Positions 1-5,234 of a stretch of DNA of 5,234 bases are shown piece by piece. The translations under genes and the position numbers were made by a program. The notes under the pieces are model-generated. The model was not told the origin of the DNA, ran no database searches, and worked only from the letters and a program-made list of their open reading frames with translations. Location: the NCBI GenBank assembly GCA_029974855.1, contig JARKQO010000118.1, positions 1 through 5,234 on the forward strand, given 5' to 3'. How positions within the stretch are numbered: the first letter of the stretch is position 1; every line of letters starts with the position of its first letter. This DNA comes from Eubacteriales bacterium (GTDB lineage: Bacteria; Bacillota_A; Clostridia; Christensenellales; Aristaeellaceae).

Positions 1-177
1 CATGGCGGAGACGGCTGCCTCCAGCCAGCAGCCGGGGTCCTGCTCAAACCATCCGGTCCGGGGATTTTCCACGGGATAGGGCACATGGGCCTCGGCCACG
101 ATGGCCCCCGCCCCGTCCACCAGCATGGCCTTGCACCCGGAGGTGCCCAGGTCAATGCCCATCAGCAGCCTTTTCAT
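1..177 (-). CDS. FGGY-family carbohydrate kinase, N-terminal part (xylulokinase-like)
   Basis: Only the first 59 codons are present; the gene runs off the left edge of the window. The start MKRLLMGIDLGTSGCKAMLV contains the ATP phosphate-1 motif of the FGGY/actin-fold sugar kinases (D9, G11, T12, K16), and GWFEQDPGCW (42-51) is the conserved sugar-site segment seen in xylulokinases and relatives. Family members are usually about 490-520 residues, so roughly one tenth is visible. The ATG forms an ATGA overlap with the transketolase N-subunit stop and has GGGAGG (188-183) 5 nt upstream. The enzyme probably phosphorylates the imported sugar's ketose form to make the transketolase substrate. Xylulose is the commonest choice, but ribulose, apulose, a pentitol or glycerol cannot be excluded from this fragment. 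Confidence 0.87.
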   Translation of the reverse strand, partial: MKRLLMGIDLGTSGCKAMLVDGAGAIVAEAHVPYPVENPRTGWFEQDPGCWLEAAVSAM

Positions 178-1007
178 GCGCGCCTCCCCCCAAGCTCCGC
201 CACAGCCTGCTCATACAGCGCCCCCACCGGGCACTTGCTGTGGTATAAAACCGGGTCCTCCTCCATGTAGGAGATTCCTTTTCCCTTTTGGGTTTTGCAT
301 AGCAGCACGCAGGGGTCGCCTTCTTCTTTGGCCTGGTCCAAGGCCTCCGCCACCGCGCCGATATCATGGCCGTCCACTTGAAACACGCGCCAGCCAAAGG
401 CCTCCCATTTCTGGGCCAGAGGCTCCATGGACATCTCCCGCGCCGTAGCACCGTCGTTTTGGTACCCGTTTTGGTCTACCAGAGCGGTGAGGTTGCGCAG
501 CTTCACGTGGGCGGCGGTTTTGGCCGCCTCCCATACCTGGCCCTCGTTGAGCTCCCCGTCCCCCAGCAGCACATACACGTGAAAATCCTGCCGGGCCAGC
601 CGGGCGGCGTAGGCCATGCCGCAGCCCGCCGACAGCCCGATGCCCAAGGAGCCCGTGGTCATGTCCACCCCTGGGGTTTTGTTCATGTCCGGGTGGCCCT
701 GGAGCTTGGAATCGATCCTGCGGAAGGATTCCAGCAGCCATTGGGCTGGGAAATAGCCCTTATCTTTCAGCACCGCGTACAGGGCCGGGGCGCAGTGCCC
801 CTTGGAGAGGATGAAGCGGTCCCGCTCCTCCCAGGCGGGGTTTTGGGGGTCCACCCGCATGGCGTGGCCGTACAGGGCCAGCAGCATTTCCACGATGGAA
901 AAGGACCCGCCCAAATGCCCGGAACCCATATGGCAGACCATGTCCAAAATGTCCCTGCGGACGGACGCGGCCTTGCCTTCCAACATGCGCAGCTTTTGGC
1001 TATCCAA
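174..1007 (-). CDS. Transketolase, N-terminal (diphosphate-binding) subunit
   Basis: This is the N-terminal half of the split transketolase, 277 residues from the TTG start, the usual size for such subunits. Seen in order: SGHLGGSFS (29-37, conserved H31), SKGHCAPALYAVL (68-80, H71), MTTGSLGIGLSAGCGMA (116-132), and the thiamine-diphosphate/Mg motif GDGELNEGQVWEAA (149-162) through to VDQNG (177-181), where D150 and N180 are the metal ligands. H256 in LYHSK is the likely counterpart of yeast H263. The TTG is favoured because AGGAG lies 6 nt upstream and because homology begins just after it; a longer reading from 1160 would only translate the neighbour's DNA in another frame. The start overlaps the C-subunit stop by 8 nt and the stop overlaps the kinase start by 4 nt, suggesting coupled translation and matched subunit amounts. 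It should form an active complex with the preceding gene product. Confidence 0.94.
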   Translation of the reverse strand: MDSQKLRMLEGKAASVRRDILDMVCHMGSGHLGGSFSIVEMLLALYGHAMRVDPQNPAWEERDRFILSKGHCAPALYAVLKDKGYFPAQWLLESFRRIDSKLQGHPDMNKTPGVDMTTGSLGIGLSAGCGMAYAARLARQDFHVYVLLGDGELNEGQVWEAAKTAAHVKLRNLTALVDQNGYQNDGATAREMSMEPLAQKWEAFGWRVFQVDGHDIGAVAEALDQAKEEGDPCVLLCKTQKGKGISYMEEDPVLYHSKCPVGALYEQAVAELGGRRA

Positions 1008-1950
1008 GGCGCTCTCCTCCCTTCTTGCGGGCCAGGGCGCGCCTGGCCGCCGCCATAATGGTCGGTACGTCCAGCCCGTACTTGGCATACAGCTCCTCCT
1101 GGCTGCCGGATTCCCCGAACACATCGCCAACCCCCACCATTTCCACGGGCACGGCCACATGCCGGGACAGGGCCTCCAGCACCGCGCTGCCCAAGCCGCC
1201 TACGACGCTGTGGTCCTCCACCGTGACCAGCGTGCCGGTTTCCCGGGCCGCCGCCAGCAAAGCGGCGGTATCCAAAGGCTTGATGCTGCCCATGTTCAGC
1301 ACCCGGGCGCGGATGCCTTCCCCAGCCAGCGCCTGGGCCGCCTCCAGGGCGTTGGCGGTCATCAGGCCGCAGGCCACCAAGGTGAGATCATCGCCCTCAG
1401 CCAGCAGGTCTGCCGCGCCGATGGCAAACGCCTTCCCCTCCGGGAACACAGGCTTGGATTCGTCCCGGCCCAGGCGCAGGTATACGGGCCCCGGGTGGGC
1501 CACCGCCGCCCGGATGGCCGCCGCCGTTTCCGCGGCGTCCGCAGCCGCCAGCACCGTAAAGCCCGGCAAGGCGCGCATGATCGCCATGTCCTCCAGGGCC
1601 TGGTGGGTGGCCCCGTCCCGGCCAACGCACAGCCCCGCGTGGGTGGCGATGATGGTGACGTTCAAACGGGGGTAGGCGATGGCGTTGCGGATTTGCTCAA
1701 AGGCCTTTTCCGCCACGAACATGGCAAAGCCCACCACCACGGGGGTGAACCCGGCGGCGGCAAGCCCCGCCGCAAAGGAAAGGCAGTCCGCCTCGCTGAC
1801 CCCCACGGTGACGAACCGGTCCGGAAATTCCTGTTTGTATGCCTGAATTTTTACCGCGTTGGCCAAATCCGGCGTAACCGCCACCACCTTGGGGTTTTGC
1901 CGCCCAAGGTCCAGCAAAGCCGCGCCCAAGGCCTCCCGGAATGATTGCAT
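1000..1950 (-). CDS. Transketolase, C-terminal (pyrimidine-binding) subunit
   Basis: This 316-residue protein is the C-terminal half of a split thiamine-diphosphate transketolase, which moves a two-carbon ketol unit from a ketose phosphate to an aldose phosphate. The pyrimidine domain spans about 1-165 and the transketolase C-terminal domain about 185-310 (VEDHSVVGGLGSAV). E53 in VSEAD matches the cofactor-activating Glu (yeast E418). H104, D112 and H116 in THAGLCVGRDGATHQ match yeast H469, D477 and H481, and the spacings 51, 8 and 4 are the same. R162 probably matches the phosphate-binding R528. The active-site set therefore looks intact. The ATG at 1950 follows GGGAGGGAG by a good spacer; an in-frame TTG at 1983 has no ribosome site and is not preferred. 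The gene lies 98 nt after the permease and precedes the N-terminal subunit, the reverse of a full-length enzyme's domain order. Confidence 0.94.
   Translation of the reverse strand: MQSFREALGAALLDLGRQNPKVVAVTPDLANAVKIQAYKQEFPDRFVTVGVSEADCLSFAAGLAAAGFTPVVVGFAMFVAEKAFEQIRNAIAYPRLNVTIIATHAGLCVGRDGATHQALEDMAIMRALPGFTVLAAADAAETAAAIRAAVAHPGPVYLRLGRDESKPVFPEGKAFAIGAADLLAEGDDLTLVACGLMTANALEAAQALAGEGIRARVLNMGSIKPLDTAALLAAARETGTLVTVEDHSVVGGLGSAVLEALSRHVAVPVEMVGVGDVFGESGSQEELYAKYGLDVPTIMAAARRALARKKGGERLG
1014..1021 (-). promoter_or_regulatory. Ribosome binding site of the transketolase N-subunit gene, inside the C-subunit gene
   Basis: GGGAGGAG lies within the last codons of the C-subunit gene (encoding its Gly-Gly-Glu) and is 6 nt before the TTG at 1007. 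It supports a TTG start and coupled translation across the 8-nt overlap. Confidence 0.75.
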
Positions 1951-2048
1951 ATTGTCTCCCTCCCATCGGTCTTTCAGGAACAAGGCACAATCCGCTTGTT
2001 TACTTTTTCAATAGGAACGATCCGTCCACCCATTGGCGGGCCGGGCTC
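1951..2048. other. 98-nt gap between permease and transketolase genes
   Basis: Its middle part (about 1975-2025) is more AT-rich than the coding DNA around it. It contains the C-subunit ribosome site, a 6-bp inverted repeat (1979-1984 with 1995-2000) and a 5-bp G·U-containing stem (2026-2030 with 2035-2039). Neither stem is followed by a U run, and no convincing promoter pair is visible. It separates the transport half from the enzyme half of the operon. Confidence 0.4.
1956..1964 (-). promoter_or_regulatory. Ribosome binding site of the transketolase C-subunit gene
   Basis: GGGAGGGAG on the minus strand ends 5 nt before ATG 1950, with its GGAGG core 8 nt away. It decides in favour of this ATG over the in-frame TTG at 1983. 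Confidence 0.8.
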
Positions 2049-2882
2049 CTAGCCCTTGATGGCCCCCGCCGTCATGCCCTTGACCACCTGCTCCTGGAAC
2101 AGAATATACATGATGGCCACCGGAATGATCAAAATCACCAGCCCGGCGGAAATGAGGGCATAGCGCTGGGCGTATTGGGCCCGCAGGTTGTAGCAGCCCA
2201 AATTCAGGGTCCGCAGCATGGGGCTGGAGGTGATCACCAAAGCCAGCAGCAGGTCGTTCCAGGCATTCAGGAAGGAAAAGGTGCCGATGGTGGCCAGCCC
2301 GGGCTTGGAAATGGGCAGCACGATGCTGAAAAACAGGCGCAACCGGCTGCAGCCGTCGATCATGGCCGCCTCCTCCAAATCCTTGGGCAAGGTGCGCATG
2401 AAGCCCGTCAGCACAAAAATGCTGAAGGACAGGTTGGATACGATGTAGGCCAAAGTGATCCCCATCCGGGTATTGATCAGGTTCAAGTTCCGCAGGATGA
2501 TCACCAAAGGGATGATGACGGCGTGGGTGGGAATCATGATGCCGGTGGTGAAAAACAGGTACAGCCTTTTGGTTTTCACGGCCCGCACCAAAGCGTAGGA
2601 GGTCATGGAGGCGCATAGCAGCACCACCGCCACGCAGCAGGCCGCATACATCAGGCTGTTGAAGAAGTTTGTGCCCACCTGGGCTCCCGTAAAGGCCTCG
2701 TAAAAGTTGGAGAACATCCACTGCTTTGGCAAGCCAAAGGCGTTGGCGAACACCTCATGGTCCGTTTTCAGGGAGCTCAGCAGCACCCATACGAAGGGAT
2801 AGAGGGTGGTGAGGGCAAACAAAATCAATACGGTATATTTCACAACGGTTGCGGGATGCGTTCGCTTGATGGAATGCTTCAT
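2049..2882 (-). CDS. Sugar ABC transporter permease, MalG/UgpE type
   Basis: This is the second membrane subunit, 277 residues, the normal size for MalG/UgpE-like proteins. Six hydrophobic segments are visible at about 14-36, 72-97, 108-130, 141-163, 197-219 and 241-263. The EAA loop is at 170-195 (EEAAMIDGCSRLRLFF, then LPISKPGL). The sequence NAWNDLLLALV (206-216) and the C-terminal FQEQVVKGMTAGAIKG are typical of this subunit class and separate it from the MalF type. The ATG follows GAGGTGA with a short spacer, in the 14-nt gap after the first permease, so the two are surely co-transcribed. Stop is TAG. It should pair with the preceding permease as a heterodimer served by an ATPase not encoded in this window. 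Confidence 0.95.
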   Translation of the reverse strand: MKHSIKRTHPATVVKYTVLILFALTTLYPFVWVLLSSLKTDHEVFANAFGLPKQWMFSNFYEAFTGAQVGTNFFNSLMYAACCVAVVLLCASMTSYALVRAVKTKRLYLFFTTGIMIPTHAVIIPLVIILRNLNLINTRMGITLAYIVSNLSFSIFVLTGFMRTLPKDLEEAAMIDGCSRLRLFFSIVLPISKPGLATIGTFSFLNAWNDLLLALVITSSPMLRTLNLGCYNLRAQYAQRYALISAGLVILIIPVAIMYILFQEQVVKGMTAGAIKG

Positions 2883-2896
2883 GGTTCACCTCTGCC

Positions 2897-3802
2897 TCAG
2901 TATTGAATGGCCTCTTTGGAAAAGAACTTGTTAAACAGGTAGGAGAACACGAAGGAGAACATCAAAATGGTGATGGCCACCGCGGTACCCCGCCCCAGGT
3001 AGTTTTCCGTAAAGGCCGTCCGGTACATGTACACCGCCAGGTAGGAGGAACGCACCCCCGGGCCGCCCCAGGTCATGGTATAGGGATGGTCAAAGGCCTT
3101 CAGGCTGCCGGTGATGCACAAAATGATGCAGATTTGGATGATGTCCCGGGACATGGGGATCACCATGCGGGTGAACACCTGGAAGGAGGAGGCCCCGTCG
3201 ATCTTCGCGCTTTCAAAGATCTCCTCGGGAATGGACTGCAGCCCCGCCAGGAAGATCACAAAGTAATAGCCGATGTATTGCCAGATCATGGGAAACATCA
3301 CCGAATACAGAACCACCTTCCCATCCGACAGCCAATCCCTTTTCAGGGCCGACAGCCCCACCATGTCCAGCATGGCGTTCAGGGGCCCCAGCTGCCCGTT
3401 GAAAAACAGCAGGAACATGAGGCCCACGGCGGAGGGGGCGATGACCACCGGCAAAAAATACAGGGAGCGGAACACCCGAAAGCCCTTTTTCGTCCCGTAG
3501 ACCAGATAGGCGAAGATCAGCCCCAGGGAAATCTGGATGATCAGGGAGAAGAAGATGACCTGCATGCTGTTGGTAAAGGTGGTCCAGTAATCCTTGTTGG
3601 CAAACAGAAATTCAAAGTTTTTGAGGCCGATGAACTTTTTGGCCCCCACCCCGTCCCAGCGGGTCAGGGAATAGTATATGGAAAGGGCGATGGGCACGAT
3701 GATAAAGACGCTGTACAGCAGAAACGTCGGCCCGATGAACCCCAGGGCAAAGGCCCGGTTATTGCGTAGGTTCCGTAGATTGCGTTGGTTTTGCAAGGAC
3801 AA
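2897..3802 (-). CDS. Sugar ABC transporter permease, MalF/UgpA type
   Basis: This is one of the two membrane subunits forming the import channel. From the preferred TTG start it has 301 residues, typical of the family. Six hydrophobic segments lie at about 18-44, 79-102, 113-134, 163-188, 220-236 and 274-294. The cytoplasmic EAA loop that docks the ATPase is clear at 193-219 (EEIFESAKIDGASSF, then IPMSR). The segment MTWGGPGVRSSY (243-254) is characteristic of MalF/UgpA-type subunits. The TTG is chosen because AAAAGGAG (3816-3809) precedes it by 6 nt and because it lies beyond the hairpin in the leader. An in-frame ATG at 3859 would add 19 residues, but it sits in the hairpin loop and lacks a well-spaced ribosome site. 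The N-terminal tail carries an RN-rich repeat (residues 6-16). The TGA stop is 14 nt before the second permease. Family call is very secure; the start is moderately secure. Confidence 0.94.
   Translation of the reverse strand: MSLQNQRNLRNLRNNRAFALGFIGPTFLLYSVFIIVPIALSIYYSLTRWDGVGAKKFIGLKNFEFLFANKDYWTTFTNSMQVIFFSLIIQISLGLIFAYLVYGTKKGFRVFRSLYFLPVVIAPSAVGLMFLLFFNGQLGPLNAMLDMVGLSALKRDWLSDGKVVLYSVMFPMIWQYIGYYFVIFLAGLQSIPEEIFESAKIDGASSFQVFTRMVIPMSRDIIQICIILCITGSLKAFDHPYTMTWGGPGVRSSYLAVYMYRTAFTENYLGRGTAVAITILMFSFVFSYLFNKFFSKEAIQY
3761..3787 (-). repeat. Three imperfect 9-nt tandem units in the permease N-tail
   Basis: Units at 3761-3769, 3770-3778 and 3779-3787 are related; the first and third differ at one base. 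On the coding strand they read Q-R-N, L-R-N, L-R-N, just before the first membrane segment, and use CTA for Leu twice, whereas the surrounding genes mostly use CTG or TTG. They give a positively charged, Asn-rich cytoplasmic tail. Confidence 0.6.
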
Positions 3803-3808
3803 AGCACG

Positions 3809-3816
3809 CTCCTTTT
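3809..3816 (-). promoter_or_regulatory. Ribosome binding site deciding the MalF-type permease start
   Basis: AAAAGGAG on the minus strand lies 6 nt before TTG 3802-3800. It is the only well-spaced ribosome site near the beginning of this gene, and it sits just beyond the stem-loop, so it supports the TTG over the upstream ATG at 3859. Confidence 0.7.
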
Positions 3817-3835
3817 GCCGAAAATACACGATGGA

Positions 3836-3879
3836 AAAGGAACTGCCCGCAACAAGCATCCATTACGGACAGTTCCTTT
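3836..3879. terminator. Stem-loop between binding-protein and permease genes (attenuator or mRNA stabiliser)
   Basis: An inverted repeat pairs 3836-3849 with 3866-3879: 14 bp in which 13 are Watson-Crick and one is G·U in the minus-strand transcript, around a 16-nt loop. The 5' arm begins AAAGGAACTG and the 3' arm ends CAGTTCCTTTT, so a short U run follows. It starts 15 nt after the binding-protein stop. The U run is only four residues and then CC, so full termination is doubtful. Partial termination or protection of the upstream mRNA 3' end, giving more binding protein than permease, is the likely role, as known for the malE-malF gap of E. coli. An ATG in the loop (3859) is in frame with the permease. 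The structure is seen; the role is inferred. Confidence 0.72.
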
Positions 3880-3894
3880 GCACCGCGGTTCCCG

Positions 3895-5217
3895 TTACTC
3901 CTCGGCTTCCTCAGCCCTCACGATGTCCAGGGAATCCTGTACCTTTTGGATGTACTCGTCCGGCGTCAGGGACCCGGCAAAGAGCTCGTCCAGGAAGTTC
4001 TGGGCGTCGGCCCAGGGCTTGGTGGCCGGGAAGTTGAGCCAATGGTTGGTCATGCCTTGCTTGCCTTGGGCGAATTGCAGCACCTTGGCCATCATCGGAA
4101 TGGCGATGCGGGACTCGTCGATCTCGATTTCCTTGCCGGGCACCTGGGCGGCCAGGTACAGCTGGTCCTCCACGAAGGCGTCGGAGGAGATCAGGTCAGC
4201 CAGGGCCACCAAAGCGTCCCGCTTGGCGGGGTCCTCAAAGGATTTCTTGTTGATCAGCATGCCGTAACCGCAGCCCCTGCTGACGATGGTGGCAGGGTCC
4301 ACTGTCGCGCCGGGCAGCTTGGGCGTGGGGATGATGTCGGTGACCTCCACGATGGCCGGGTTCATGGAGCCCAGCATCCAGGTGTAGGAATAGACCATGG
4401 CCGCCCGGCTGTCGTTGTACAGCGCGAAGCTGGGGCCCCAGTCGCCATTGGCGATGGTGTCGGAGGGGAATACCTTCTTGGCCTTCATCTCCGCGATGAG
4501 GTCGCATACCTTGTGGATGTTCTCGGTATCGAACTGCCAGGTGGAGGACAGGCCGCGCAGCTCCTCAATGGCGCCGGGATACTGGGTATACAGCTCGCTC
4601 ATGAAGAAGTGCCCGGGGTTGCCCGCCTTGCTGCCCATGGCCAGCGGCACGATGCCATTGGCGTTGAACACCTCGGATACGGCCAGCAGCTCCTCATAGG
4701 TTTTGGGGTACTCCAGGTCGTATTTCTCAAACAGCTCCCTGTTGCAGAACCAGTAGCCCACAAAGCCCTGGAGCGGGATGCCCCAAACCTTGCCGTCGAT
4801 CCTGAATCCGTCCCAGCTGCCCTCGGGGAAATCCTCATACTTTGTGTTTTCGGTGACGGCCAGGTACTCCGCCACGTCCAGCAGGATGCCGGACTTGACG
4901 AAAGAACCCGCGTCGGAGGCGGAGCCCCAGTACATCCAAGCGTCGGGGATGTTGTTGCCCGCGATGTCAATGCGGATTTTGGACTTCATCTCGTCGCCTA
5001 CGATGACTTCCTGGAGCAGGGTAAACTCGTCCTTGTGCGCTTCGGCAAAATCGTTGATGGCCTTGACCCCAACTTCGCCCATGCCGTCCCCGACGGTCCA
5101 GCCGTGGGCAAACCGGATGGTGGGCAAATCTTTGCCGCCCGCGGCCACACCCGTGGAAATACAGGACAGGCAGATCAGCGCGACCAGGAGAAGACAGACT
5201 ACGCGTGCTTGTTTCAT
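3895..5217 (-). CDS. Extracellular solute-binding protein, family 1 (sugar ABC transporter)
   Basis: This 440-residue protein is the ligand receptor of an ABC sugar importer and works outside the cytoplasmic membrane. Residues 1-26 form a signal peptide: basic start (K2, R5), hydrophobic core at about 6-20, and a plausible signal peptidase I site after V24-A25-A26. C19 is preceded by I-C-L-S, which does not fit a lipobox because C16 sits at -3. Family-1 hallmarks are visible: AGNNIPDAW at 86-94, GKVWGIPL at 142-149 followed by the YWFCNRELFEKY segment (155-166), and many Trp/Tyr residues suited to stacking on sugars. The length is normal for the family. The ATG has a strong AGGAGG at 5230-5225, 7 nt upstream; the stop is TAA. 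It is the first visible gene of the operon and two permeases follow. The ligand cannot be read from sequence; with kinase and transketolase genes downstream, a pentose-like sugar or a glycoside is plausible. Confidence 0.95.
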   Translation of the reverse strand: MKQARVVCLLLVALICLSCISTGVAAGGKDLPTIRFAHGWTVGDGMGEVGVKAINDFAEAHKDEFTLLQEVIVGDEMKSKIRIDIAGNNIPDAWMYWGSASDAGSFVKSGILLDVAEYLAVTENTKYEDFPEGSWDGFRIDGKVWGIPLQGFVGYWFCNRELFEKYDLEYPKTYEELLAVSEVFNANGIVPLAMGSKAGNPGHFFMSELYTQYPGAIEELRGLSSTWQFDTENIHKVCDLIAEMKAKKVFPSDTIANGDWGPSFALYNDSRAAMVYSYTWMLGSMNPAIVEVTDIIPTPKLPGATVDPATIVSRGCGYGMLINKKSFEDPAKRDALVALADLISSDAFVEDQLYLAAQVPGKEIEIDESRIAIPMMAKVLQFAQGKQGMTNHWLNFPATKPWADAQNFLDELFAGSLTPDEYIQKVQDSLDIVRAEEAEE

Positions 5218-5234
5218 GGCATGGCCTCCTGCCT

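Noticed and set aside
1008..1160. Extended N-terminus for the transketolase N-subunit (start at 1160)
   Set aside because: The extra 51 residues are Trp/Pro/Arg-rich, unlike the family, and come from reading the C-subunit gene in another frame; TTG 1007 has a proper ribosome site.
366..1944. Long plus-strand open frames opposite the transketolase genes (366-1058, 802-1944, 1025-1675)
   Set aside because: They are antisense to well-supported genes, have odd Gly/Arg/His/Gln-rich composition, show no recognisable family, and arise easily in GC-rich coding DNA.
1951..1983. TTG start at 1983 for the transketolase C-subunit
   Set aside because: No ribosome site, whereas the ATG at 1950 has a strong one and begins where family homology begins.
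1979..2000. Inverted repeat AACAAG/CTTGTT as a terminator
   Set aside because: Only 6 bp, AT-rich, 10-nt loop and no U run after it; too weak to call.
1990..2015. TTGAAA on the minus strand as a -35 box of an internal promoter
   Set aside because: No acceptable -10 hexamer at 16-18 nt downstream.
2026..2039. Small stem just after the MalG-type permease as a terminator
   Set aside because: Only 5 bp including one G·U and not followed by a U run.
1941..2618. Plus-strand open frame of 225 codons opposite the MalG-type permease
   Set aside because: Low-complexity His/Gln/Gly composition and fully antisense to a secure gene.
2903..3769. Plus-strand open frame of 288 codons opposite the MalF-type permease
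   Set aside because: Very rich in His, Gln and Gly with no domain, and mirrors a secure membrane-protein gene, so it is a shadow frame.
1..5234. tRNA or rRNA genes, CRISPR arrays, insertion sequences, phage or defence genes
   Set aside because: Almost all of the window is filled by metabolic genes; no suitable repeats, RNA gene motifs or transposase fragments were seen.

Overview
The window holds part of one carbohydrate-uptake and catabolism operon, all read from the minus strand (right to left). The DNA is GC-rich. Ribosome binding sites are strong and AG-rich, two genes appear to start at TTG, and genes are tightly packed with overlaps. Together with an ABC sugar importer that lacks its own ATPase gene and a transketolase split into two subunits, this suggests a GC-rich Firmicute such as a gut Clostridia/Oscillospirales member. 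That placement is an inference; the window contains no phylogenetic marker.

In order of transcription: (1) a secreted family-1 extracellular solute-binding protein (5217-3895); (2) a 92-nt gap with a 14-bp hairpin; (3) a MalF/UgpA-type permease (best start TTG at 3802, ending at 2897); (4) a MalG/UgpE-type permease (2882-2049); (5) a 98-nt gap; (6) the transketolase C-terminal (pyrimidine-binding) subunit (1950-1000); (7) the transketolase N-terminal (diphosphate-binding) subunit from a TTG start (1007-174), overlapping the previous gene by 8 nt; (8) the first 59 codons of an FGGY-family sugar kinase (177 to the window edge), overlapping by 4 nt (ATGA). No gene-free stretch exceeds 100 nt.

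Likely logic: the binding protein captures an external sugar, the two permeases import it using an ATPase encoded elsewhere, the FGGY kinase phosphorylates the sugar or its ketose form, and the split transketolase moves a two-carbon unit from the resulting ketose phosphate into central metabolism. A pentose/xylulose-type route is the default reading. The kinase plus dedicated split transketolase also matches the make-up of the known D-apulose (apiose) route, so the true substrate is open. The most unusual points are the reversed order of the transketolase subunit genes, the stable hairpin between the binding-protein and permease genes with a start-like ATG in its loop, and the binding protein's lack of a canonical lipobox.
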